Positions 1 to 7,960 are shown, counted from the stretch's first letter. The stretch is DNA of 37,483 nt from Caccovicinus sp051878975 (GCA_051878975.1 JBJELD010000086.1:1-37483); one strand, 5' to 3'. Program-made: numbers and translations. Notes: generated by a model from the sequence alone, not told the origin.

Positions 1-6
1 AGGACC

Positions 7-1041
7 TTATGCACGCCGGCAGGGAGCACAGGATTCACGAAGGATCAGCTGATGAGGAACGATGATTTTGGCTGCGATTTCCCGGGGATTATCCTGCCGG
101 AGGATCAGCTGGTGGGCGGCTTCCATGCCCAGCTGCCGGGGATTGATGTCCACCACAGTAAGCGGCGGGAACGCATTCAGGGCGACGAAGGAATTATTAA
201 ATGTGATCAGGGAGATCTGCTCCGGGATTCGGAGATCCCACTGTATCAGATAACGTTCCAGCTTTACGGCCAGCATATCATCGCTGATCAGGATGGCGGT
301 AGGGGCCTGGGAACCGGTCAGGATCCGCTTTAAATGTTCCAGGCCGTCTGTTGTCATCAGGTTATTCGGGCCGAAGGTATATTCCGAAGAAAAACGGAGC
401 TGATGTTGAAGCAGGGACTGCACATAACCAGCATAACGGTCCTGATTAAACAGATAAGAGGTATCGCCGTTTAAAAAAGCAATGCGTTCATGACCGAGAC
501 CGATGAGATAATCCACGGCATCCCGGCTTGCCTGAAGGTTGTCCGTATCCACATAGACGGTGTCGTTAGGATAGGAGGATGCCTTTCCTACCAGAATGTA
601 GGGGATCCGGCTGGTATAAAGATAATCGATCAGCGAATCCTGATTTTTTGAATATAAAAAAATAAAGGAATCAGCCCGGCCGCTGTCAATCAGCAGGCGG
701 GCATTTTTTTTCAGCTCTTCCTCGGAACTTCCGATGATCAGGGACATGGTCCAGCGATGCTCCTGACACAGAATCGAGATGCCGTTCATGGCCTCCAGGA
801 AAAAAGAATTTTCTGAAACATCGGAAGAGACAAACGGGGGCAGAACAATACCGACTGCCCGGATATCAGAGCGTCCGGGCAGAAAAGCAGAATTTCCGGG
901 GACATATCCCAGAGCAGTCATGGCACTTCTTACTTTTTCCTTTGTCTCCTCGCTGATTGCCGGGTGATTCTGACAGGTACGGGTCACTGTGGAAGGGGAT
1001 ACGCCGGCTAATTTTGCAACATCTTTAAGCGTAACATTCAT
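7..1041 (-). CDS. malR: LacI-family transcriptional repressor, MalR-like
   Basis: This is a LacI-type repressor, probably controlling the divergent alpha-glucan uptake operon. The N-terminal helix-turn-helix (residues about 3-25, with VAKLAGVSPSTVTR) is followed by a periplasmic-binding-protein-like sensor domain. The VTR..QN..IS.ETK pattern resembles the MalR proteins of streptococci. The start at 1041 is chosen because AGGAG lies 7 bases upstream and the HTH begins at once. A GTG further upstream at 1086 overlaps the promoter -10 box. The hinge between the DNA-binding and sensor domains (Tyr-Val-Pro to Gly-Arg-Ser) is two residues shorter than in classical LacI or PurR and lacks the usual A-R-x-L pattern. 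Length is 344 residues, complete, ending close to the window edge. The inducer is not known; maltose or maltodextrin is inferred from the neighbours. Confidence 0.88.
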   Translation of the reverse strand: MNVTLKDVAKLAGVSPSTVTRTCQNHPAISEETKEKVRSAMTALGYVPGNSAFLPGRSDIRAVGIVLPPFVSSDVSENSFFLEAMNGISILCQEHRWTMSLIIGSSEEELKKNARLLIDSGRADSFIFLYSKNQDSLIDYLYTSRIPYILVGKASSYPNDTVYVDTDNLQASRDAVDYLIGLGHERIAFLNGDTSYLFNQDRYAGYVQSLLQHQLRFSSEYTFGPNNLMTTDGLEHLKRILTGSQAPTAILISDDMLAVKLERYLIQWDLRIPEQISLITFNNSFVALNAFPPLTVVDINPRQLGMEAAHQLILRQDNPREIAAKIIVPHQLILRESCAPCRRA

Positions 1042-1084
1042 GTCTGGTCTCCTGATTGAATTTTGATTTTGTATGTCTGATATC

Positions 1085-1113
1085 ACTATACTGGAATCTC
1101 AAAATAAAGTCAA
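1085..1113 (-). promoter_or_regulatory. Promoter of the malR-like gene
   Basis: On the minus strand TTGACT (1113-1108) and TATAGT (1090-1085) are separated by exactly 17 bases, a good sigma-A promoter. It fires about 40 bases before the chosen ATG. A 12-base palindrome sits directly upstream of the -35 box. Confidence 0.75.
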
Positions 1114-1116
1114 CTG

Positions 1117-1128
1117 TTTTGCGCAAAA
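1117..1128. promoter_or_regulatory. Operator-like palindrome TTTTGCGCAAAA
   Basis: This perfect 12-base palindrome lies just upstream of the -35 box of the repressor gene. It is a candidate autoregulatory site for the LacI-type protein. Its centre is GC, not the CG usual at LacI-family operators. It is preceded by CTG, giving CTGTTTTG, an octamer found twice more in this intergenic region. Confidence 0.5.
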
Positions 1129-1143
1129 TAATGAAAAAAATTA

Positions 1144-1158
1144 ATGCAATAATTGCAT
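1144..1158. promoter_or_regulatory. Operator-like inverted repeat, copy 1
   Basis: ATGCAATAATTGCAT is a 15-base inverted repeat with 7-base arms around a single central A. The identical 15-mer recurs at 1295-1309, which makes chance unlikely. It sits between the two divergent promoters and could support repression by looping with copy 2. Confidence 0.6.
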
Positions 1159-1249
1159 AAAATGTGGGTGGCTTTCTTTACTTAATATACAAAATACCGA
1201 AAACTGTTTTGTGTAATTGACTGAAATTCCGTTTTTTGCTGAAAATCAC

Positions 1250-1278
1250 TTGCCTTTTCTATATGAGATTGCTACAAT
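1250..1278 (+). promoter_or_regulatory. Promoter of the sugar ABC importer operon
   Basis: TTGCCT (1250-1255) and TACAAT (1273-1278) are spaced by 17 bases. Transcription would start near 1285, so the operator copy at 1295-1309 lies just downstream of the start point, a classic place for repression. A 10-base direct repeat, ATGAGATTGC, occurs at 1263-1272 and 1277-1286 across the -10 box. Confidence 0.72.
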
Positions 1279-1294
1279 GAGATTGCATTAAACG

Positions 1295-1309
1295 ATGCAA
1301 TAATTGCAT
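1295..1309. promoter_or_regulatory. Operator-like inverted repeat, copy 2
   Basis: This is an identical copy of ATGCAATAATTGCAT, placed just downstream of the predicted transcription start. A third half-site, ATTGCAT, lies at 1282-1288 and forms a second inverted repeat with the left arm. The rest of the 332-base divergent region (1042-1373) holds no gene. Confidence 0.65.
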
Positions 1310-1373
1310 AAATAAGTGCAAAACAGTGGTATAAAAACACGCATACACGTTATTGAGAAAAGGAGAGACAGGT

Positions 1374-2693
1374 ATGAAGAAAAAAGTAATGGGACTTGCA
1401 ATGACAGCTGTTTTGGCAGCGGCACTGACTGGCTGCCAAAGTGCAAAGCCGTCCGGACCGATGGTATATTATCTGAACTTCAAGCCAGAGGTAACGGAAG
1501 TCTGGGAGGAGATTGCGAAAGAGTACACAGCCGAAACCGGTGTACCGATGAAAGTAGTGACTGCAGCAGGGGGCAACTATGAATCAACCTTAAAGTCGGA
1601 GATTGCCAAGACGGACGCTCCTACTCTTTTTCAGATTAATGGTCCGGTGGGTTATGAAGCATGGAAGGACTATTGCGCTGATTTAAGTGATACGGAGTTT
1701 TATCAGGCCCTGACAGATAAGAGCCTGGCCGTGACCGGTGAAGACGGCGGCGTTTACGGAGTACCTTATACGATTGAGGGGTACGGCATTATCTATAATG
1801 ATGAGATCATGCAGCGGTATTTTGCCATGGATGGTGCCAGGGCCGCTTCTGTGGAGGAAATATGCAGCTTTGATAAGCTGAAGGAAGTGGTGGAAGATAT
1901 GCAGGCCAAAAAGGATGAACTGGGAATTCAGGGCGTTTTTGCCTCCACCTCGCTTCTTCCATCTGAAGAGTGGAGATGGACCACACATCTGGCAAATTTA
2001 CCGATTTACTATGAATACCAGGATAAAAATGCAGAGGATCTGATGGAGATTGATTTTACCTATGATCAGGAGTTCAAGAATATTTTCGACCTGTACCTGA
2101 ACAACTCCTGTACGCCGGCGACCATGCTGGGAAGCAAGGGCGTGAATGATTCTATGGCAGAGTTTGCCTTGGGCCAGGTGGTCATGGTTCAGAACGGAAA
2201 CTGGGCATGGGGCCAGATCTCGGATATTGACGGCAATGTGGTTTCCGAAAATTCTGTGAAATTCCTGCCGATTTACGCAGGCTTTGATGGAGAAGAGAAT
2301 GTGGGCTTAAGCATCGGAACCGAAAACTATTTTGCAGTCAATGCTCAGACCAGTGAGGAAAATCAAAAAGCCGCTATTGAATTTGTGAACTGGCTGAGCA
2401 GCTCGGAAAAGGGAAAGGATTATATGACTAACCGGCTGGGGAATACGGCGCCGTTTACCACCTTTCATGATGACGAAAAGCCCTCTGACCCGCTGGCAAA
2501 GTCTATGCTGGATTCGATGGAAAGCGGAAAAACTTCTCTTCCCTGGATCTTCACTACCTTCCCGAGCCAGACCTTTAAAGACAATTTTGGCTCTGCATTG
2601 TTGGAATATGCACAGGGAACCAAGACCTGGGAGGACGTAAAGACGGTGGTAATTGAGCAGTGGAGCGCGGAAAAGGCGGCGTCTGCACAATAG
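1374..2693 (+). CDS. Sugar ABC transporter substrate-binding lipoprotein
   Basis: This is the extracellular binding protein of an ABC sugar importer (solute-binding family 1, MalE-like). A signal peptide ends in the lipobox L-T-G-C, with Cys21 as the lipid-anchored residue, so the mature protein is tethered to the outer face of the membrane. The start at 1374 is set by AGGAG at 1361-1365 and by the Lys-rich signal peptide start; a longer reading frame exists but has no ribosome site. Length is 439 residues, usual for the family. It heads an operon with two permeases, an alpha-glucosidase and a malQ remnant, so maltose, maltodextrin or another alpha-glucoside is the likely ligand. The exact sugar cannot be read from the sequence. 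Confidence 0.92.
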   Translation: MKKKVMGLAMTAVLAAALTGCQSAKPSGPMVYYLNFKPEVTEVWEEIAKEYTAETGVPMKVVTAAGGNYESTLKSEIAKTDAPTLFQINGPVGYEAWKDYCADLSDTEFYQALTDKSLAVTGEDGGVYGVPYTIEGYGIIYNDEIMQRYFAMDGARAASVEEICSFDKLKEVVEDMQAKKDELGIQGVFASTSLLPSEEWRWTTHLANLPIYYEYQDKNAEDLMEIDFTYDQEFKNIFDLYLNNSCTPATMLGSKGVNDSMAEFALGQVVMVQNGNWAWGQISDIDGNVVSENSVKFLPIYAGFDGEENVGLSIGTENYFAVNAQTSEENQKAAIEFVNWLSSSEKGKDYMTNRLGNTAPFTTFHDDEKPSDPLAKSMLDSMESGKTSLPWIFTTFPSQTFKDNFGSALLEYAQGTKTWEDVKTVVIEQWSAEKAASAQ

Positions 2694-2718
2694 GTCATCA
2701 GGAAAGAAGGAATGAAAA

Positions 2719-3561
2719 ATGAAAAAAGCAATAAAAAAAAGATTCTGGCTGTTCGTGCTTCCGACGCTTGCGGCGTTTATGATTGCATTCATGATTCCGC
2801 TGATCATGGGAATTTATCTTTCCTTTTGCGATTTTACAACCGTTACCAACGCCCGGTTTGTTGGAGTTGAGAATTATGTAAAAGCCTTCACCAATCCGGA
2901 TTTTCTCTCGGCTCTCTGGTTTACCGTCAAGGTTGCGGTGGTGACGGTTATCACCATCAATGTATGCGGTTTTACCCTGGCGTTGATGCTGACCCAGGAG
3001 CTGAAAGGACGGAATTTCTTCCGGACTCTGTTCTTTATGCCGAATCTGATCGGCGGAATCGTACTGGGCTATGTCTGGCAGTCGATGATCAACGGACTTC
3101 TGGCCCGCTATCAGGTCACGATGCTGGTATCTCCGAAATATGGCTACTGGGGCCTCGTGATCCTGATGAACTGGCAGCTGATCGGATACATTATGGTGCT
3201 TTATATAGCAGGTCTGCAGAATGTATCTGGAGATATTCTGGAAGCGGCAGAAATTGATGGAGCGACCCGGCTTCAGACTTTGTTCCGGATCGTCATTCCG
3301 ATGGTAATGCCTTCGATTACGATCTGTTTGTTTTTGACTATAGCCAATTCCTTTAAGATGTTTGACCAGAACCTGGCGCTGACAGGAGGCGGACCATCCA
3401 ATCAGACAACCATGCTGGCACTGGACATCTATAAGACATTCTATGGCAAAAACGGATTTGAAGGCGTCGGCCAGGCAAAGGCAGTAGTATTTGCTATTCT
3501 TGTAGGCGCCCTCGGCATTTCGCAGCTTCTGTTTACCAGAAGGAAGGAGGTAGAAAACTGA
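2719..3561 (+). CDS. Sugar ABC transporter permease (MalF/LacF type)
   Basis: This is the first inner-membrane permease of the importer, with six hydrophobic segments expected for the 280-residue family. The EAA loop that contacts the ATPase is visible at about residues 174-193 (EAAEIDGA, then F..I..P). A ribosome site AGAAGG lies 8 bases before the ATG. It follows the binding protein by 25 bases. Its stop codon shares one base with the start of the second permease, so the two are translationally coupled. It lacks the large periplasmic loop of enterobacterial MalF, which is normal for Gram-positive members. Confidence 0.93.
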   Translation: MKKAIKKRFWLFVLPTLAAFMIAFMIPLIMGIYLSFCDFTTVTNARFVGVENYVKAFTNPDFLSALWFTVKVAVVTVITINVCGFTLALMLTQELKGRNFFRTLFFMPNLIGGIVLGYVWQSMINGLLARYQVTMLVSPKYGYWGLVILMNWQLIGYIMVLYIAGLQNVSGDILEAAEIDGATRLQTLFRIVIPMVMPSITICLFLTIANSFKMFDQNLALTGGGPSNQTTMLALDIYKTFYGKNGFEGVGQAKAVVFAILVGALGISQLLFTRRKEVEN

Positions 3562-4400
3562 TGAAACTGAAAAAATCTTCCATATGGTGGATGTACCCGG
3601 TTCTGTGGGTGCTGGCGGTGATTTTTGTGGCACCGATTGTGATGGTGTTCATGAACTCCTTTAAAGGTAAGCTTTACATCACCGGAAAGCCTTTTTCGCT
3701 TCCGGTGGGGCCGATGTTTGCCGGACTTTCCAACTACGTGGATGGGATTGAGAAAACCGGCTTTCTGCGCGCATTCGGATGCTCGGTTTTTATCACGGTG
3801 GCTTCTGTGGCAGTGATACTGATCTGCACATCCATGACGGCGTGGTATCTGATCCGGGTCAATGATAAGTTTTCCAACGGACTGTATTATGTGTTTGTCT
3901 CCTCGATGGTGATTCCTTTTCAGATGATCATGTTTGCCATGTCAAAGCTGGCGGATATGCTTCATCTGAATCATCCAGTGGGAATGGTGGTTTTGTATCT
4001 CGGCTTTGGAGCGGGCTTGTCCGTTTTCACCTTTGCCGGATTTATCAAGGGCATTCCGCTGGAAATTGAAGAGGCGGCTATGATTGATGGCTGCAGCCCG
4101 GAGCAGACTTTTTTTGGAATCGTCCTGCCGATTTTAAAGCCGACAATCATTACCGTAGCAATTTTAAATGCAATGTGGATCTGGAATGATTATCTGCTTC
4201 CGTATCTGGTGATCGGCGTCAGTACGCCTTACAAGACCATTCCGGTAGCGGTTCAGTATCTGATGGGCTCTTACGGAGCCAAGGATTACGGCTGCCTGAT
4301 GGCACTTCTGGTATTGTCTATTATTCCGATTATTCTGTTTTATCTGTTCTGCCAGAAGTACATTATAGAAGGCGTCGTGTCCGGAGCGGTGAAAGGCTAA
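3561..4400 (+). CDS. Sugar ABC transporter permease (MalG/LacG type)
   Basis: This is the second permease of the importer, 279 residues, with an N-terminal membrane segment and an EAA loop at about residues 168-190 (EEAAMIDGCS, then F..IVLP). The start overlaps the previous stop as TGATG. No ATP-binding subunit follows. Importers of this class in Firmicutes commonly use a shared MsmX/MsmK-type ATPase encoded elsewhere, and that is inferred here. The next gene is the cytoplasmic glucosidase 42 bases downstream. Confidence 0.93.
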   Translation: MKLKKSSIWWMYPVLWVLAVIFVAPIVMVFMNSFKGKLYITGKPFSLPVGPMFAGLSNYVDGIEKTGFLRAFGCSVFITVASVAVILICTSMTAWYLIRVNDKFSNGLYYVFVSSMVIPFQMIMFAMSKLADMLHLNHPVGMVVLYLGFGAGLSVFTFAGFIKGIPLEIEEAAMIDGCSPEQTFFGIVLPILKPTIITVAILNAMWIWNDYLLPYLVIGVSTPYKTIPVAVQYLMGSYGAKDYGCLMALLVLSIIPIILFYLFCQKYIIEGVVSGAVKG

Positions 4401-4442
4401 AGGAAACCGTTACAAATAACCAGTAAAAGGAGACTCGCAGCA

Positions 4443-6119
4443 ATGGAAAGACAATGGTGGCACAATAAAATTGCGTATCAGATTTATCCGAAAAGCTTTT
4501 ATGATTCCAATGGGGACGGCATCGGAGACATTCCGGGAATCATTCAGAAGCTGGATTATTTGCAGTATCTGGGAGCCGATATTCTGTGGATTTCTCCGAT
4601 GTACCCGTCCCCGCTGGCGGATCAGGGATATGATATTTCGGATTACTATCAGATCGATCCTCGTTTCGGCACCATGGAAGATATGGATCGGCTTCTGGCA
4701 GAAACAAAGAAGCGGAACATGTATATTCTGATGGATCTGGTGGTGAACCACTGCTCTGATGAACATGAGTGGTTTCGGAAGGCCATGGCCGATCCGGAGG
4801 GAGAATACGGAAATTTTTTCTATCTGGCAGACAAAAAGGCAGGGTGTCCCTGTAACTGGCGTTCCTATTTCGGCGGCTCTGTCTGGGAGCCGCTGCCTGG
4901 GACGGACAAACAGTATCTGCATCTGTTTCATAAAAAGCAGCCGGATCTGAATTGGGAAAATCCGAAGCTGCGCCGGGAAATTTACAAAAATATCAATTGG
5001 TGGCTGGAAAAAGGAGTTGCCGGATTTCGGCTGGATGCCATTATCAACATAAAAAAAGCGCTCCCCATGAGAGACTATCCGGCAGACCGGCCGGACGGCA
5101 TGGTAAGTCTGGGTGTTATGTTGGAACATGCCGGGGGGATCGGCGCTTTTTTAAGAGAAATGCGGGATGCAACCTTCCGGAAATACAATGCCTTTACTGT
5201 TGGGGAGGTTTTTAACGACAAGCCGGAGGAACTGGAAGATTTTATCGGAGAAGACGGATACTTTTCCAGTATGTTTGATTTTCATGAAACGACGATTGGC
5301 GTCAGCCCGAAGGGGTGGTATGACAGCCGTCCGGTAACCGCCGAGGACTACAAAGCCGGGTGCTTTGGCGCACAGGAACGAATCGGAATGAAAGGCTTTT
5401 ATTCGAACATCATTGAAAATCATGACGAACCGCGAGGTGTCAGCCATTATCTGCCGGAGGGACAGGTCTGCGAGGCATCGAAGAAAATGCTGGCCGGGCT
5501 GTACTTTATGCTCCGCGGAATTCCGTTCCTTTATCAGGGGCAGGAGATCGGCATGGAAAATGTGGAGTTTCAGTCCATGGATGAGGTGGAGGATGTTTCT
5601 TCCCGGGAAGAATACCGGACTGCGCTGGAGGCCGGGGTATCCGAGCAGGAAGCGTTGGAGGCGGTCAGACGCTACAGCCGTGACAATGGCCGGACACCGA
5701 TGCAGTGGGACAGAAGCTCCCATGCCGGATTCACGGTCGGAAAGCCGTGGCTGGCGGAGAACCCGAACTATCCCTTTATCAATGTGGAGGACCAGATTGA
5801 CCGGCCGGATTCGGTTCTGCAGTTTTACCGCAGCCTGATTGCGCTGCGGAAGGATCCGGAGTATGAGGACTGTCTGGTTTACGGAGCCTGCATTCCGTAT
5901 CTGCGGGAGCAGAAGAATCTGATGGCTTATCTGCGGAAGGGAGAGAAGAAGGCGCTGCTGGTGATGGGAAATTTCCAGGAAAAATCTCAGAATGTGAAGC
6001 TTCCGGGAGATTACGAAAAGGTATTGCTGAATAATATGGACAGTCTGGATGAGAAAGAAGAGGCGATCTGCCTGAAGGGGTGGCAGTATCTGATCCTGAA
6101 GCTGGTGCAGACCCATTAA
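4443..6119 (+). CDS. malL: GH13 alpha-glucosidase, oligo-1,6-glucosidase/MalL family
   Basis: This cytoplasmic GH13 enzyme (subfamily 31 type) hydrolyses short alpha-glucosides brought in by the transporter. It starts with the typical W-W-x-x-x-I-A-Y-Q-I-Y-P-K-S-F block. Region I DLVVNH lies at about residues 99-104, the nucleophile is Asp198 in GFRLDAI, the acid/base is Glu255 in GEVF, and the third acid is Asp328 in ENHDEPR. The residue after the nucleophile is Ala199. In characterised Bacillus enzymes, Val here goes with alpha-1,6 preference and Ala or Thr with alpha-1,4 preference, so maltose-type activity is suggested. There is no signal peptide. The length of 558 residues is normal. A trehalose-6-phosphate hydrolase role is less likely, as no PTS gene is present. 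AAAGGAG precedes the ATG. Confidence 0.9.
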   Translation: MERQWWHNKIAYQIYPKSFYDSNGDGIGDIPGIIQKLDYLQYLGADILWISPMYPSPLADQGYDISDYYQIDPRFGTMEDMDRLLAETKKRNMYILMDLVVNHCSDEHEWFRKAMADPEGEYGNFFYLADKKAGCPCNWRSYFGGSVWEPLPGTDKQYLHLFHKKQPDLNWENPKLRREIYKNINWWLEKGVAGFRLDAIINIKKALPMRDYPADRPDGMVSLGVMLEHAGGIGAFLREMRDATFRKYNAFTVGEVFNDKPEELEDFIGEDGYFSSMFDFHETTIGVSPKGWYDSRPVTAEDYKAGCFGAQERIGMKGFYSNIIENHDEPRGVSHYLPEGQVCEASKKMLAGLYFMLRGIPFLYQGQEIGMENVEFQSMDEVEDVSSREEYRTALEAGVSEQEALEAVRRYSRDNGRTPMQWDRSSHAGFTVGKPWLAENPNYPFINVEDQIDRPDSVLQFYRSLIALRKDPEYEDCLVYGACIPYLREQKNLMAYLRKGEKKALLVMGNFQEKSQNVKLPGDYEKVLLNNMDSLDEKEEAICLKGWQYLILKLVQTH

Positions 6120-6142
6120 TAATGAAAAGAGGAGGCGTATTT

Positions 6143-6888
6143 ATGAACAGAGCAGCCGGAATTCTGCTGTCAATTACCAGTCTGCCGTCGAAGTACGGCA
6201 TTGGATGTTTTTCAAAAAGCGCGTATGACTTTGTGGACTGGCTCAAGGGAGCCGGATTGAATTTCAGCAGTATCTGCAGTTTGTTTTTTACAGGCAGTGG
6301 AACAAACTGAAGCGTTATGCGAATGAGAATGGGATCCGTCTGATCGGTGATATTCCCATTTATGTATCGATGGACAGTGCGGATGTATGATATAGTAAGA
6401 ATCGACCATTTCCGCGGTTTCGATGCGTATTATGCCATTCCTTATGGAGAAAAAACAGCCATGAACGGCCATTGGGAAAAGGGACCGGGAATTGAGCTGT
6501 TCCGCCGGGCCAGACAGGTGCTTGGCCAGAAGGAAGTGATTGCGGAGGATCTGGGTTATATGACGGATTCGGTGCGGCAGCTGATGCCGGCTGGCTGAAC
6601 AGCATTACAAAGGAAGAGTATGATAGGGTGAGAGATTATCTCTGTGATCATTACACGCCGAAGAAAAAGCTGCATTGGTCTTTCATCAGCTTAATCATGC
6701 GCAGCCGTGCAAAGCTTTGTGTGATTCCGATGCAGGATTATCTGGGATACGGCAATCGCTGCCGGATGAACCGGCCCTCTACGGTGGGAGAAAACTGGAA
6801 ATGGAGATTAACGGGAGAGGAGCTGACACCGGAGCTGCAGAGTGAGGTTTATGAGGTCAGCAGGCGGTACGGACGGCTGAATATGTGA
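6143..6888 (+). pseudogene. malQ: Degraded 4-alpha-glucanotransferase (malQ) with three internal deletions
   Basis: This is the remains of amylomaltase, a cytoplasmic GH77 enzyme of about 490-500 residues that rearranges maltodextrins. The start is intact (GAGGAGG, then MNRAAGILLSITSLPS). The sequence then jumps between three frames. Frame one breaks near 6251-6259, before a block reading EFQQYLQF and GDIPIYV. That block stops just after DSADV near 6382-6390. The next block carries IDHFRGF and AEDLGYM and breaks near 6583-6590. The last block begins GWLNSITKEEYD and runs to the natural C-terminus at 6888. Compared with intact MalQ, the gaps are roughly 130, 65 and 45 residues (my estimates from memory of the family). 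About half the protein is lost, including conserved segments, so no activity is expected. Confidence 0.9.
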
Positions 6889-6935
6889 CGGCTGCAGATT
6901 CTTTAAAAGTGAAAAGGAATAGTTTTTAAAAATTC

Positions 6936-6964
6936 TTGACATGGTTTTAAAAACAACGTAAGAT
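6936..6964 (+). promoter_or_regulatory. Promoter of the degV gene
   Basis: TTGACA (6936-6941) and TAAGAT (6959-6964) are 17 bases apart, a near-consensus sigma-A promoter. It lies after the malQ remnant, so degV is its own transcription unit. Confidence 0.8.
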
Positions 6965-6980
6965 GATAATAAATACGTTG
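6954..6980. promoter_or_regulatory. Operator-like inverted repeat over the degV -10 box
   Basis: CAACGTA at 6954-6960 and TACGTTG at 6974-6980 form a perfect inverted repeat with 7-base arms and a 13-base spacer. It covers the -10 box and the expected start point. The half-sites are 20 bases centre to centre, about two helical turns on the same face, as for TetR-like dimers. No regulator gene is next to it. Confidence 0.5.
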
Positions 6981-7006
6981 ATTAAATGAAAAGAAAGGAA
7001 ATTACC

Positions 7007-7861
7007 ATGTCCTCGATTATTCTTGTAGCGGAAACCGGCTCTGACATTCCGCCGGAGCTGGCAGCCCGATACGGCATCCGCATTGTACCGATGCATGTAA
7101 CATTTGATGAAAAAACTCTGGATGATGGAGGGTTCCCGCCGGAGCAGATCCGTGATTTTTACCGGCAGACCGGAAAGCTTCCAAAGACCAGCGGCTCCAC
7201 GCCGGAGGATTTTGAAAAGGCATTCGATGAAATCCATGAAAAGGAGCCGGACGCCCGGATTTTGTATCTGGCCTATTCTTCCGTGACGACCTGTTCCTAT
7301 CAGAGCGCCCGGATTGCGGCAGAAGGCCGTGATTATGTGACGGCAATCGATACGAAGCAGGTGTCGATCGGGCAGGCGGCGATCGTAACGGCAGTGGCGG
7401 AGGCGCTTGAGGCGGATCCGCAGATGACGCCGGAGGAAGCTGTGAAAGCGGCGGAAGCGGTTATTTCCCGAGCAAAAATGTGTTTTCTTCCGGATAATCT
7501 GGAGTTTCTGCGCGCCGGAGGACGTGTAAGCAATGCGGCTTATCTGGGAAGTCGTATCTTGAGTCTGCATCCATGTATTGAGATTCAGGACGGCAGGTTG
7601 ATTGCAACGAAGAAATACCGCGGCAAAATGGGAAAGGCGGCAGAGCAGCTGATCCGGGATTATGCAGAACGGTATCGTCTGAAAAAGGATCGGCTGTGGC
7701 TGGTACATACGGTTGGCCTGCAGGAAGAGGTCCGCAAGCGTGCAGAAGAGGCGGCCGGGGAATGTGGATTTCGGGAGGTTCGATGGATTCTGGCAGGCGG
7801 CGTGATCACGACGCATGGCGGCCCCGGCGCCTTTGGACTGGCAGGATTTTCCGAAGAATAA
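7007..7861 (+). CDS. DegV family fatty-acid-binding protein
   Basis: DegV (FakB-type) proteins bind a fatty acid and, in studied Firmicutes, present it to the kinase FakA for phosphorylation and entry into phospholipids. The protein opens with A-E-T-G-S-D-I-P, the counterpart of the family's DS(T/A)-D start. TSGSTPEDF then corresponds to the TSQPS motif and YSSVTTCSYQSA to the SS-x-SGTYQSA ligand loop. The C-terminal domain contains LEFLRAGGRVS. The start at 7007 follows AAAGGAA; a longer frame from 6986 lacks a ribosome site. Length is 284 residues, normal. No kinase gene is adjacent, so FakA must be elsewhere. The variant Thr where Ser-Gly is usual in the ligand loop may alter lipid choice. 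Confidence 0.88.
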   Translation: MSSIILVAETGSDIPPELAARYGIRIVPMHVTFDEKTLDDGGFPPEQIRDFYRQTGKLPKTSGSTPEDFEKAFDEIHEKEPDARILYLAYSSVTTCSYQSARIAAEGRDYVTAIDTKQVSIGQAAIVTAVAEALEADPQMTPEEAVKAAEAVISRAKMCFLPDNLEFLRAGGRVSNAAYLGSRILSLHPCIEIQDGRLIATKKYRGKMGKAAEQLIRDYAERYRLKKDRLWLVHTVGLQEEVRKRAEEAAGECGFREVRWILAGGVITTHGGPGAFGLAGFSEE

Positions 7862-7903
7862 AGAATGAGGATCGTAAGGCTGCTGCACAGCAGCCACAGA
7901 TGG

Positions 7904-7938
7904 CAGAGCTGAATGGAAACAGAGGCTCTGTCTTTTTT
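7904..7938 (+). terminator. Rho-independent terminator after degV
   Basis: Arms CAGAGC (7904-7909) and GCTCTG (7925-7930) are followed by a run of seven T at 7932-7938. A separate perfect 8-base hairpin (GGCTGCTG/CAGCAGCC, 7878-7895) lies just upstream without its own T run. Confidence 0.55.
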
Positions 7939-7948
7939 TGTACATATA

Positions 7949-7960
7949 CAAGGTACCTTG
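7949..7960. promoter_or_regulatory. MarR-type operator candidate CAAGGTACCTTG
   Basis: This perfect 12-base palindrome overlaps the -35 box of the marR promoter. MarR regulators usually repress their own operon through such palindromes, so this is the likely autoregulatory site. Confidence 0.65.

Noticed and set aside
4443..6119. Trehalose-6-phosphate hydrolase as the identity of the GH13 enzyme
   Set aside because: There is no PTS or TreR partner, and the genes around it are an ABC importer and malQ remnant.
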